Shown: positions 55,992 to 64,000 of the stretch, piece after piece
Numbering within the stretch: position 1 is the first letter of the stretch
Layout: each line of letters starts with the position of its first letter
DNA from: Dictyobacter arantiisoli
Lineage (GTDB): Bacteria; Chloroflexota; Ktedonobacteria; Ktedonobacterales; Ktedonobacteraceae
Assembly: GCF_008326305.1 (NCBI RefSeq)
Contig: NZ_BIXY01000013.1
Coordinates: forward strand, 37,868 to 101,867
Direction: 5' to 3'
DNA length: 64,000 bases
Notes under the pieces: generated by a model
Seen by the model: the letters and a program-made list of their open reading frames with translations, nothing else
What the model was told of the DNA's origin: nothing
Database searches by the model: none
Program-made: the position numbers and the translations under genes

Positions 55992-58211
55992 ATGAAGTGT
56001 GAACGCTGTCAGAAGAATTCTGCTCAAGTTCGTGTGGAGGCCATGGTGAATGGCAAACGTGAATCCCATTTCCTCTGCCAATCTTGCGTCGAAGATATCA
56101 TGGACGCGATGAATCAACTGGGCGGTTTTGACTCTCCTGATTCGGCTGGAGCTCCATTTGGTTCAATGTTAAACAACGCGACCTCTTCTACATCCCGGGC
56201 TGGTGGTATTAATACTGCCACGGCTGAGAAGAAGAAGCAGAGTAAAACTCCGACCCTTGATCAGTATGGACGCGATTTGACCGCCGAAGCAGCTGAAGGA
56301 AAATTAGATCCCGCTGCTGGTCGTGAACGTGAGCTACGCCGCGTTGTTACCATTTTAGGACGACGCCAGAAAAACAATCCTGTCCTGATTGGTGAACCAG
56401 GCGTTGGTAAGACCGCTCTGGTAGAGGGCCTGGCCCGTAAAATTATCTCCGAAGATGTGCCCGCGACCCTGCGCGGCAAACGTATTGTCTCGCTCAGCAT
56501 GGGCAGTATGATTGCCGGTGCCTCTTTCCGTGGACAGTTTGAGCAGCGCATCAAATCGATCCTGGAAGAGGTGCGTAACGCCCCAGAGATTATCGTCTTT
56601 GTCGACGAGCTACATACCGTCGTCGGTGCGGGTTCGGCTGAAGGTTCGGTTGGTGCGGCAGACATGATCAAGCCAGCCCTGGCCCGTGGCGAGCTGCGCT
56701 GTATTGGCGCGACCACCCTGGATGAATATCGCAAGCATATCGAGAAAGATGCCGCTCTGGAGCGCCGTTTCCAGCCTGTGCTGGTTGACGAGCCATCGGT
56801 AGAAGATGCCATCGAGATGCTGAAATTGCTGCGACCCAATTACGAAGCCCATCATGGTGTTAGCATCACTGACGAGTCTATTGAAGCGGCTGTTAAGCTC
56901 TCTGATCGCTACATCAATGACCGCTTCTTGCCTGATAAGGCCATCGACGTCATGGATGAGGCTGGTTCAGCTTTGATGCTGGATGCCAGCGAAAAAGGTT
57001 TGCTAAATCCTTCTGCACTCGAAAAAGAATTAACCGACTTGCAGCAGCAGAAAGAGGCCGCCGCTGAGGCCGAGGATTATGAGCAGGCTGCGCAATTGCG
57101 CCAGCAAGAGCTTCTGGTCTTAGCGCAATTAGAGCGTGCCCGCCTGGAAAACCAGACAGTATCCCTGCTGGTGACGCCAGAGCAGATCGCGCAGGTTGTT
57201 GAGCTATGGACCCATATCCCTGTCAGCCAGATGTTAGAGAGCGAGCGTGCCAATCTTCTGACCTTAGAGTCTGATTTACGGCAGCGCGTAATTGGTCAGA
57301 ATGAGGCCATTGCCGCCGTCGCCCGTTCGATCCGTCGCTCGCGGGCTGGATTAAAAGATCCAAAGCGTCCGATTGGTTCGTTCCTGTTCCTGGGACCGAC
57401 CGGTGTGGGTAAGACCGAGCTGGCAAAATCCTTATCCGCCGAGATGTTCGGAGGTGAGGACCATATGATCCGGCTCGATATGTCCGAGTACATGGAGCCA
57501 CATACCGTCTCGCGTCTCTTCGGGAGCCCTCCCGGTTATGTCGGCCATGAGGACGGTGGACAGTTGACCGAGCAAGTGCGCCGCCATCCCTATAGCGTGA
57601 TCCTGCTGGACGAGGTCGAGAAGGCGCATCCTGAAGTTTTCAACTCCCTCTTGCAGATCATGGATGATGGTCGCCTGACCGATGGACAGGGTCGCACGGT
57701 TGACTTCAAGAATACCGTCGTGATCATGACCAGCAACGCTGGCAGTGCAGATCTCAGACGGGCCGTCAACATGGGCTTCTCCGCCAAGAAAGAAGGGGCC
57801 GATGAGAAGACTGAACAGTTTGAAGTGATGCGCTCCAAAGCGATGGAGGGACTCAAACGAGCCTTCCGTCCAGAGTTCATCAACCGTATCGACCAGATTG
57901 TGGTCTTCCACAGCCTGGGACGTGAAGAGCTCTATCAGATCGTGGATCTGCTCTTAGAGCAGGTACGGGGACGCCTGCAAGAGCAGCATATTGGCCTGAC
58001 TGTCAGCGACGAAGCTCGTGACTTCCTGCTAGAGGTCGGCTTCGACGAAGAGTATGGAGCTCGCCCACTGCGTCGTGCCATCCAGACCCATGTCGATGAT
58101 GCCCTGGCGGATGCCATCCTTGATGGAACCCTCAGCAGCAGCCAGCAAGCCCTGCTCACCATCGAAGACGGCAAAGTCATCGTCAAAGCCCAGGACACTA
58201 TCGTTTCCTGA
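55992..58211 (+). CDS. clpE: ClpE-type AAA+ unfoldase, copy 2
   Basis: This paralogue of copy 1 has the same layout: zinc finger (Cys3, Cys6, Cys29, Cys32), AAA-1 with [11 protein letters not shown]-like segment, and AAA-2 with GPTGVGKT. Long stretches of both AAA domains are nearly identical to copy 1 at the nucleotide level. The linker after the zinc finger, the UVR-flanking segment (about 320-400) and the docking-loop region differ: here the tripeptide is MGF rather than IGF, followed by a longer acidic insert. TAGGAG lies 9 bases before the ATG. Differing loops may tune ClpP binding or substrate choice. Confidence 0.94.
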   Translation: MKCERCQKNSAQVRVEAMVNGKRESHFLCQSCVEDIMDAMNQLGGFDSPDSAGAPFGSMLNNATSSTSRAGGINTATAEKKKQSKTPTLDQYGRDLTAEAAEGKLDPAAGRERELRRVVTILGRRQKNNPVLIGEPGVGKTALVEGLARKIISEDVPATLRGKRIVSLSMGSMIAGASFRGQFEQRIKSILEEVRNAPEIIVFVDELHTVVGAGSAEGSVGAADMIKPALARGELRCIGATTLDEYRKHIEKDAALERRFQPVLVDEPSVEDAIEMLKLLRPNYEAHHGVSITDESIEAAVKLSDRYINDRFLPDKAIDVMDEAGSALMLDASEKGLLNPSALEKELTDLQQQKEAAAEAEDYEQAAQLRQQELLVLAQLERARLENQTVSLLVTPEQIAQVVELWTHIPVSQMLESERANLLTLESDLRQRVIGQNEAIAAVARSIRRSRAGLKDPKRPIGSFLFLGPTGVGKTELAKSLSAEMFGGEDHMIRLDMSEYMEPHTVSRLFGSPPGYVGHEDGGQLTEQVRRHPYSVILLDEVEKAHPEVFNSLLQIMDDGRLTDGQGRTVDFKNTVVIMTSNAGSADLRRAVNMGFSAKKEGADEKTEQFEVMRSKAMEGLKRAFRPEFINRIDQIVVFHSLGREELYQIVDLLLEQVRGRLQEQHIGLTVSDEARDFLLEVGFDEEYGARPLRRAIQTHVDDALADAILDGTLSSSQQALLTIEDGKVIVKAQDTIVS

Positions 58212-58220
58212 TCCTTTGAC

Positions 58221-58266
58221 AAAAACAAGAGAGTCAGCCTGCATATTCGCAGCTGGCTCTTTTTTG
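58221..58266 (+). terminator. intrinsic terminator of clpE copy 2
   Basis: AGAGAGTCAGCCTGC and GCAGCTGGCTCT form an imperfect stem around ATATTC, followed by a run of six or more T, starting about 10 bases after the stop. Confidence 0.75.
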
Positions 58267-58438
58267 TAATCCCCCAGGCCTTCAAGATGTACAGAAGCCC
58301 AAAGCTCTGCTTTTTTCATTTCTGAAGACGTTTTTTGACGAGAAAGCCCTTTTTCTGCCTCTTCTCGCCTCTCTGAGCTACATTCCTCTTCCAACTTTTG
58401 GTTCCTACCATACTCAAACCCCTTTTACCCGCCGTAAT

Positions 58439-59398
58439 CTAGAGATCCCATTTAGCGGCCATTTTCGCCCTCGCAGACGCAAAAGATGGGTGATTGATCA
58501 AATCTTTTATTTGATCTACATAAAGGGATGGTATTTTGTTCTCATAATCTTTTGATTGCGCCTCTGAATCAATTTGTTCAACCTTACGTATGCTATATTC
58601 CATTATCGATGTTCTATCAAGGGTTCGTTTGATCGCTGACTGCCATCCTGGAGGAAGTACTCTATCTCCTTCCTTTCCTTTTTCATCCTTAAACGTAAAG
58701 GGATTAGCTGTTCTTGAAACAAAAGCATATTGATTTGTTACGCCATCAGTGATACGACCTTTAATCACTGAAAATCCTATGAACTTTCCTTCTTCTGGTG
58801 TATCAGATGCATATTTTTCCCCTATCAATTTGGCAAATTGCGCATGACATGGTCTTGGTTTTCCATCAATCACCCGAAAATGCTCAATAGGAGAAAAGTT
58901 TATATTCCTCTTTTGGTAGATAGAATAGGGAACGTCGGTTTGATGTTCCCGTACGGCGTAAATTTTATCAGGGGTATCTCGGTTTCCTTGTGAAGGAGAA
59001 ATCGGAGCAATAAACATTTTGTATTCCCCCTTTTCTCGGATATGTACCAATCCAGTGAATGCTTGACCACTTTTTGCGTTTAAAAATATCTCAAGGCTTT
59101 GACCATGAATACGAATTGCTTCTTTTGGAGGCTGAGGATGGGTTTCCAGTAACCTTTCTCTGTTCTCATTGTCACTACGGGCGGCTCCAATGGTTCGTGC
59201 TTCTAATATTTTATTAAGTGCATCTTTCTCTGAAAAGATTATATTATCTGTTTCTGGTATCTTTTCTTTCTTTAAGAAATTAGCTATGTTTTCTAGTACA
59301 TCAACGCGATTATATTCCATTGCTTTTGCTGTTACTGTCTCTAATCTACCACTAAAAGCTTTTCTATCTAAATCGCTACCTGATTGTAATTCAAACAT
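58439..59398 (-). CDS. unrecognised protein, 319 aa, AT-rich gene
   Basis: The start is the ATG at 59398, with GGAG 7 bases upstream. I recognise no family. The N-terminal 110 residues are charged and helical (AMEYNRVDVLENIANFLKKE, ALNKILEART). The middle is beta-rich (GQAFTGLVHIREKGEYKMFI, GKFIGFSVIKGRIT), and the C-terminus is again helical and basic. No signal peptide or membrane helix is seen. The coding sequence is visibly richer in A and T than its neighbours and is flanked by non-coding AT-rich DNA with an inverted repeat, so acquisition by transfer is plausible. Confidence 0.7.
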   Translation of the reverse strand: MFELQSGSDLDRKAFSGRLETVTAKAMEYNRVDVLENIANFLKKEKIPETDNIIFSEKDALNKILEARTIGAARSDNENRERLLETHPQPPKEAIRIHGQSLEIFLNAKSGQAFTGLVHIREKGEYKMFIAPISPSQGNRDTPDKIYAVREHQTDVPYSIYQKRNINFSPIEHFRVIDGKPRPCHAQFAKLIGEKYASDTPEEGKFIGFSVIKGRITDGVTNQYAFVSRTANPFTFKDEKGKEGDRVLPPGWQSAIKRTLDRTSIMEYSIRKVEQIDSEAQSKDYENKIPSLYVDQIKDLINHPSFASARAKMAAKWDL

Positions 59399-59867
59399 TT
59401 TTATTCTCCATAACTGTTCCACTCACTATTGAGATAAAAAAACAAAGGAAGCCTCACCTTGGGAATCTCAGGAAATAAATTTTTCTCTATAATATCACAA
59501 TCTAAGTGCAATCAAGCAACAAACGCGAGATAAAACCTACTCAGCAGGCACAGACAATCCCAAAAAAGTTGCTTGATTGTACTTAGTGCAGGTTCAAAAA
59601 AACTCTTGTGCAATCAGGCGGAAACCTATAGCCCACATTCCGCATCCTAAAAAATGACTTTTTGCATATCAAAAAATGATGCTTTTACATCTTTTGCACA
59701 GGAGATAAAAGACGAGGAACAAGAACGTTTGATCCAGGGAAGGCAAAAGGGATAGTATCGTACGATTCACGGAGCCTCACCATAAAGGATGAGGCCTTCT
59801 TTCTTTGAGTGGGTTGAGTTGCTGCCGTGAGGCGGCAAAAAAACAAAACAACAAAACAAAACGCATC
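59399..59867. other. AT-rich non-coding region
   Basis: No supported gene is seen; a 73-codon leftward frame at its right end has no ribosome binding site. It contains the inverted repeat at 59502-59586, a third partial copy of its core (GTGCAATCAGGC near 59609) and an A/C-rich simple stretch around 59835-59862. Confidence 0.45.
59502..59586. repeat. 19-bp inverted repeat upstream of the AT-rich gene
   Basis: CTAAGTGCAATCAAGCAAC (59502-59520) is matched in inverted orientation at 59568-59586 with a single mismatch, across a 47-bp gap. The shape suits terminal repeats of a tiny mobile element or paired operator sites. Confidence 0.7.
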
Positions 59868-59896
59868 TTCACAAAACATATTTCTTAGGTTATACT
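59868..59896 (+). promoter_or_regulatory. promoter of the thiamine-regulated operon
   Basis: TTCACA (59868-59873), a 17-bp spacer, and TATACT (59891-59896), about 75 bases before the riboswitch. Confidence 0.65.
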
Positions 59897-59970
59897 CTAT
59901 ACGCAAGCTAAATTAAAAAATACAAATGCATTGCGCATTTATTGTTCAATAGAATAAAGTATCAATTTGC

Positions 59971-60063
59971 TGCTAGGGGTGCCGTTTCGGCTGAGAGGTA
60001 GGCAACTACCGACCCTTTGAGAGTTTGACCTGATCTGGGTAATGCCAGCGTAGGGAAGTAGCA
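59971..60063 (+). ncRNA. TPP riboswitch (THI element)
   Basis: The conserved blocks are unmistakable: AGGGGTGCC, GGCTGAGAGG, ACCCTTTGA, GACCTGATCTGGGTAATGCC, AGCGTAGGGAAG. The outer stem P1 pairs TGCTA (59971-59975) with TAGCA (60059-60063). Thiamine pyrophosphate binding should favour the terminator hairpin about 90 bases downstream and shut off the ABC transporter genes. Confidence 0.96.
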
Positions 60064-60150
60064 TCAACATTCTGACTTATGGTTGCGTTATAGATAGGAT
60101 TGATCAATCGAGATATCTATCTTTGCGTCAATTTTGTCTGTAATGATTGG

Positions 60151-60184
60151 AGCCGCTCCCCGCCTCTGGGGTGAGCGGCTTTTT
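60151..60184 (+). terminator. riboswitch-controlled terminator (attenuator)
   Basis: AGCCGCTC pairs with GAGCGGCT, extended by CCC/GGG with a one-base bulge, then five T. It lies between the TPP riboswitch and the first transporter gene. The intervening segment contains ATAGATA...TATCTAT, which could form part of an antiterminator. Confidence 0.85.
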
Positions 60185-60265
60185 GTATGCCTGATGCTAA
60201 CAGGCAGAAGTGCTGCTTGAGAAAGATTGATGCCTGGTCGATTGATCAAGTTTACGAGGTGTAAG

Positions 60266-61081
60266 ATGGATGACACACAAACGGATACGCCGGTTGCGCC
60301 AGTTGCGCAGCACGCAAGACTATCCGTTGAGGGTGTGACAAAGATATATCGCTCCGGGAAGCGGACGGTTGAGGCGTTGTCTCCGGTCGATCTTAGTGTT
60401 GCGCCAGGCGAGTTTGTCTCGCTGATCGGCCCCAGCGGCTGCGGCAAGAGTACCTTATTTAATATTATCGCGGGCGTGGATACGCCAACCGCCGGGAGTT
60501 TGCTGCTGGATGGTAAGCTCACGAACACAAACGAGCGAGCAGGAAAGGTCGGCTATATGCCGCAGCAGCCGCTCTTATTGCCCTGGCGGACCGTGGAGGA
60601 GAATGTGATGCTGGGTCTGGATGTACGTCGTGTGCCGCGCAAAGAGGCCCAACAACAGGCCAGCGCCCTCCTCAAGCGCTTTGGATTGCTTGAATTTGCC
60701 AATAGCTATCCAGCGGACTTATCCGGCGGGATGCGCCAGCGTATCGCCTTGTTGCGTACTGTCCTCTTTAACTCATCCTTTCTGCTGCTGGATGAGCCAT
60801 TTGGCGCGCTGGATGCCCTGACGCGCTTCACCTTGCAGATGTGGTTGCAGGATCTCTGGCAGAGTTTCCATTCCAGTGTGATCTTTATCACTCATGACGT
60901 ACGAGAGGCCATCTTGTTGTCTGATCGTATCTACGTCCTGAGTGCGCGTCCGGCCTCGGTATTGCGAACCATCGAGGTTGACCTGCCACGCCCCAGACGG
61001 CAGGAAGATCTGGCGCAACCACAGGCGCTCCGTTTAGAACAGGAACTCTTATCCCTGCTAGTCAAGGAGCAGCCCTTATGA
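60266..61081 (+). CDS. thiZ: ABC transporter ATPase, predicted thiamine-pyrimidine uptake
   Basis: This is a nucleotide-binding subunit of the nitrate/sulfonate/thiamine-precursor class. It has GPSGCGKS (about 55), Q-loop MPQQPLLLPWRTVEEN, signature LSGGMRQR (about 152) and Walker B LLLDEPFGALD. The ATG at 60266 has GAGGTG 4 bases upstream; an upstream in-frame start would lie within the leader. The TPP riboswitch makes the substrate most likely HMP or formylaminopyrimidine. Its stop overlaps the permease start as ATGA. Confidence 0.9.
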   Translation: MDDTQTDTPVAPVAQHARLSVEGVTKIYRSGKRTVEALSPVDLSVAPGEFVSLIGPSGCGKSTLFNIIAGVDTPTAGSLLLDGKLTNTNERAGKVGYMPQQPLLLPWRTVEENVMLGLDVRRVPRKEAQQQASALLKRFGLLEFANSYPADLSGGMRQRIALLRTVLFNSSFLLLDEPFGALDALTRFTLQMWLQDLWQSFHSSVIFITHDVREAILLSDRIYVLSARPASVLRTIEVDLPRPRRQEDLAQPQALRLEQELLSLLVKEQPL

Positions 61082-61848
61082 CACTCAAACGCCTGGCTGG
61101 CTATGGGCCCGCCTTCGTCCTTGCCGTAGCCATCCTGCTCATCTGGCAACTGATTGTCAAAGGACATCTGATTACCGCGACCATCCTACCGCCGCCCACA
61201 GCTATCGTGCAGGCGCTGTTGGATAACTGGGATGTGCTCTCGGTCCATACTTTGCAAACCACTATGGAAACCGTATTGGGACTAGGCATTGCCACCATCC
61301 TGGGTGTTGTACTGGCGATACTCCTTGATCTCTCGCCCTGGATACGGCGTGCGGTCTATCCATTGCTCATCACCTCGCAGACTATCCCAATGGTAGCCCT
61401 GGCACCATTGCTGATCATCTGGTTTGGACTTGATCTCAGTCCCAAGATCATCGTAGTCGCGCTCTACTGCTTCTTCCCCATCGCCGTGGCCTTCGCCGAT
61501 GGATTGGCAAGCACCGATCCCGAGTTGATGAAGTTGATGCAGAGTATGAAGGCGACACGCTGGCAAGCATTATGGCTGGTGCGCCTGCCGGGTGCCATGC
61601 CATCCTTTTTCTCTGGCCTGCGTATCGCTGCCACCTATAGCGTCACAGGAGCCATCGTCGGCGAATATGTCGCGGCCCAGCAAGGACTTGGTATTTACAT
61701 GGAACTGGCGGCGCGCTCCAACGTCGTTGTGCTCGTTTTTGCCGCCATCGTCGTCACCGCTGTCCTCAGCTTGCTGCTCTTTGGGCTGGTTTCATTACTG
61801 GAACGCATTGCCCTACCCTGGCATCAAAGCCAAATCTCGAAACGCTAA
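61078..61848 (+). CDS. thiX: ABC transporter permease, predicted thiamine-pyrimidine uptake
   Basis: This 256-aa membrane protein has about six helices and the EAA-type loop in MKATRWQALWLVRLPGAMPS, where the ATPase docks. It belongs to the BPD_transp_1 family of nitrate/taurine/thiamine-precursor permeases. Overlap with the ATPase gene by four bases implies coupled translation. Confidence 0.92.
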   Translation: MTLKRLAGYGPAFVLAVAILLIWQLIVKGHLITATILPPPTAIVQALLDNWDVLSVHTLQTTMETVLGLGIATILGVVLAILLDLSPWIRRAVYPLLITSQTIPMVALAPLLIIWFGLDLSPKIIVVALYCFFPIAVAFADGLASTDPELMKLMQSMKATRWQALWLVRLPGAMPSFFSGLRIAATYSVTGAIVGEYVAAQQGLGIYMELAARSNVVVLVFAAIVVTAVLSLLLFGLVSLLERIALPWHQSQISKR

Positions 61849-61889
61849 TTCTCAAGTGAGCAGCCATCTATTTTGAAAGGTTTGAATTC

Positions 61890-62957
61890 ATGAAATCTCG
61901 CACACGACTCTGGTTAAGCATCGGCATCCCGGTCTTATTAATCGTCGTTATTGTCGGAGTTTATCTTGCCCAGCAACGCAGCAGTAACAGTGATAATACT
62001 GCTGCGCAATCATCCCAGACCACGATAGTCAAGAATCTCACCACCGTGCGGCTCGCCCTGGACTGGACCCCCAATACCAACCACACTGGTATCTATGTCG
62101 CGCAGCATGAGGGCTGGTATCAGCAAGCGGGCATCAAACTTGTGATCTTGCCCTATTCACAGAATGTCTCGCCGGATACCATGGTCAGCACCGGCAAGGC
62201 CGATGTTGGTATCAGCTCAACCGAATCGATTGTGGCGGATGCGGCTGTTGGTCAGCCTGTCGTCTCGATTGCCGCCATTCTACAGCACAACACCTCATCC
62301 CTGGCCGTGCTGGCCAACTCCGGCATCAACACGCCCCGGGATCTGGACGGCAAGACTTATGGAGCCTTTGGCGCGCCCTACGAAACACCTGTCCTGCGCC
62401 ATATCATCCAGCATGCTGGTGGTAAAGGCAACTTCAAGAGCGTCACCCTGAATATCGACACCCTGCAAGCCCTGCAAAGTCATCGCATCGACTTCGCATG
62501 GATCTTTGATGGAGCGGAAGGCATTCAGGCCCAGCACGAAGGTATCAAACTCAAAACCTTCCCTATCATTGACTATGGCATCGCCGACTACTACACGCCC
62601 AACCTGATCAGCAGTCCACAGGAGATCAAGAGCAACTCGGATGTATTACATCGTTTCATGGCTGCCACTGTCCGTGGTTACGAATACGCTCGCACCCATA
62701 GCGACCAATCCGCCCAGATGCTCATCCAGCAGGCCCCCAAAGGCAGTTTTCCCGATCCAGCCTATGTTCTCGACAGCCAGAAATATCTCAGCACGCGCTA
62801 CGCTGATAGTGGTCGCAAATGGGGCCTGCAAGACGCTCTAGCCTGGCACGGTTATCCACAATTTATTCTGGCAACCGGCAGTGTACAGGACGCCCAGGGC
62901 AAACCCATCACCAGCCTCAACCTCGACGCACTCTACACTAACCAATTCCTCTCCTGA
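61890..62957 (+). CDS. thiY: ABC substrate-binding protein, NMT1/ThiY-like
   Basis: An N-terminal hydrophobic segment (residues 8-27) serves as signal or anchor. No lipobox Cys follows it, so it is probably a membrane-anchored rather than lipid-anchored receptor. The mature part starts VRLALDWTPNTNHTGIYVAQ, the hallmark of NMT1/THI5-like proteins that bind HMP-type pyrimidines, with the block GKADVGISSTESI. It completes the ATPase-permease-receptor set under the TPP riboswitch. Confidence 0.92.
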   Translation: MKSRTRLWLSIGIPVLLIVVIVGVYLAQQRSSNSDNTAAQSSQTTIVKNLTTVRLALDWTPNTNHTGIYVAQHEGWYQQAGIKLVILPYSQNVSPDTMVSTGKADVGISSTESIVADAAVGQPVVSIAAILQHNTSSLAVLANSGINTPRDLDGKTYGAFGAPYETPVLRHIIQHAGGKGNFKSVTLNIDTLQALQSHRIDFAWIFDGAEGIQAQHEGIKLKTFPIIDYGIADYYTPNLISSPQEIKSNSDVLHRFMAATVRGYEYARTHSDQSAQMLIQQAPKGSFPDPAYVLDSQKYLSTRYADSGRKWGLQDALAWHGYPQFILATGSVQDAQGKPITSLNLDALYTNQFLS

Positions 62958-62997
62958 AGACCGCTTCATCCATTGTTCGCACAACAGTCAACGTTAA

Positions 62998-63039
62998 GAT
63001 GCTGGTTTATCTCCACAAATGCGGGGATAAACCAGCATC
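62998..63039 (+). terminator. hairpin after the thiamine transporter operon
   Basis: The arms 62998-63014 and 63023-63039 pair over 17 bp with one G-T, with an 8-nt loop. It lies 40 bases past the last stop codon but lacks a T-run. Confidence 0.6.
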
Positions 63040-63101
63040 CATTACAACCTATTCACGAATTGAAAAATAGGTTCTAAATCCCTCGACATTTTTCTTTTCT
63101 C

Positions 63102-63824
63102 GAATTTCAAACCCACCGAGACAGAACAATGGCACATCGGCTGCTTGAATACAATGTGATGGCAAGCAGTAAGTTCAAATGTCCCATCTATTCAATCGTC
63201 ATCTTTTTGAAAAAAGAGAGCATCACGTTCACTTCACCCTACGTAATATATAATCATAAGGGAAGTGAGATTATGCGTTTCCATTTTGACATCATCAAGC
63301 TCTGGGAATTGCCTACAGCAGTTCTGTTTCAAAAACATCTGAAAGGGATTCTTCCGCTCGCTCCCATTACTCAGGAAGGAGCCCGGCGGGAAGTCGTGGA
63401 TGAGGCGATTAAGGCGCTGCTGAAGGACGATCCTGAAAACCAGAATAAAGATCTCCTCTCACTTCTTTATGGTATCTCGTCGTTAGTATTCGATGATCAG
63501 GCTGATAAACAGTGGCTGGACTGGAGGTTTCGCATGTTAGAAGATCTTTTAAATGACAGTTGGGCTTTCCGTGAACTCCGCCAACGCGGCGAAGAAATCG
63601 GCCTGGCAAAAGGTCGAGAAGAAGGTCGGATAGAAGGCATCCTGGAGAGTTTACGGTTACTTGTACAGCGTCTCTTTCCGTCGCTCTTAGCACTGTTGGA
63701 GGATTTCCCCCAAAAGTCTTTCACCGCGAAGGAGTTGAATGCCATACTGCTTCAGGTTGTTGCGGCTCAGACTGAGGAGGAAGCCCGGCAGTATCTGCTG
63801 ACGGCTTTGCAGCAGCATTTATAA
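63102..63824 (+). pseudogene. 5'-truncated Rpn-family (PD-(D/E)XK) nuclease/transposase-like gene
   Basis: From 63102 the frame reads EFQTHRDRTMAHRLLEYNVM, then PIYSIVIFL. This is the conserved core of Rpn/PDDEXK-family proteins (EFQ plus RRD-M-RLLEY plus PVYxxVIxL). The coding similarity therefore begins upstream of the first ATG (63129), while an in-frame stop lies at 63075. The N-terminal 50-80 residues with the first catalytic acid are missing. The C-terminus is intact: a helical block, GLAKGREEGRIEGILESL and a DUF4351-like end. It may still yield a 231-residue fragment but is unlikely to be an active nuclease. Confidence 0.75.
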
Positions 63825-63937
63825 AGATAGCAGGGTAGGGTCGATTTAGCAGCTTCACCTTGTAGTTGTTCTAAGATAGTGTTTGATTCCCATCACGATG
63901 GGTATGCAGGCGCGAGCTTGGTCAAGAGGCGATGGCA

Positions 63938-63962
63938 GGAGGCGATTCTGATAAACGCCTCC
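63938..63962. repeat. short hairpin at the right edge of the window
   Basis: GGAGGCG and CGCCTCC pair around an 11-nt loop. The last 170 bases hold no supported gene and may belong to the next gene's flank. Confidence 0.4.
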
Positions 63963-64000
63963 GAACTTTCGGGCAAGCCCTCGTGATCGCGAGAGAGCCG

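Noticed and set aside
53573..56839. Long leftward frames (192 codons) inside both clpE genes
   Set aside because: They are mirror frames of the conserved AAA domain and occur in both copies only because the copies are near-identical.
60088..60528. 146-codon leftward frame over the riboswitch downstream region
   Set aside because: It runs antisense to the terminator and the thiZ start, with no ribosome binding site or family pattern.

Overview
The window reads as a chromosomal segment of a bacterium of the phylum Chloroflexota, most likely class Ktedonobacteria. This is an inference. It rests on the gene mix (class III cyclase with GAF and PAS, a caspase-like protease beside Hsp70, a pyrophosphate-type phosphofructokinase, two ClpE-type unfoldases under CIRCE-like operators, large two-component proteins) and on moderate GC with many convergent and divergent genes. 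No 16S gene is present to settle it.

Layout. 1-8.5 kb: the tail of an MFS-like transporter, a membrane FtsH variant, a nucleotidyltransferase, a PP2C phosphatase, a glutamine amidotransferase and a GH57 glucan enzyme. 9-15.4 kb: a response regulator and histidine kinase pair, an SDR-type epimerase and a GAF-PAS-cyclase. 15.4-26.5 kb is mostly leftward metabolism: a double GNAT protein, an HDAC-like deacetylase, sucD-sucC, phosphomannomutase/phosphoglucomutase, and an overlapping unit pfk-deoB-GNAT, with a nucleoside hydrolase divergent from it and a cysE-like gene. Nucleoside hydrolase, DeoB and PFK together can route nucleoside ribose into glycolysis.

26.7-29.8 kb is accessory-looking. It holds tRNA-His with its own promoter and terminator, then an inverted pair of 92-bp repeats that each contain a perfect 28- or 30-bp palindrome. 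An HNH-like protein, further inverted repeats and a small double-glycine-leader, Gly/Cys/Tyr-rich peptide gene follow; the last is a RiPP-precursor candidate. 29.8-38 kb: the primary sigma factor, a metallophosphoesterase, an RlaP-like nucleotidyltransferase, a LysR gene divergent from a 14-TM MFS exporter, and a small protein.

38.5-50.7 kb is the most distinctive part: seven consecutive rightward genes. They encode a membrane caspase-like protease, a lidless Hsp70, an SPFH-like protein with an RWD/E2-like tail, a HerA-like ATPase with a ruined Walker A, two J-domain-like membrane proteins (one with a zinc ribbon), and an MTAN-like nucleosidase with a beta-rich tail. This looks like a membrane-associated surveillance or suicide system: nucleosidase and caspase as effectors, chaperone and beta-sandwich proteins as sensors or scaffold. 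I know of no described system with this exact composition.

51-64 kb: an AraC regulator, an SDR remnant, a SnoaL-like protein, tandem clpE-like genes preceded by up to five CIRCE-like operators, an AT-rich unrecognised gene, a TPP riboswitch with a terminator in front of a ThiXYZ-like pyrimidine ABC transporter, and a 5'-truncated Rpn-family nuclease gene.
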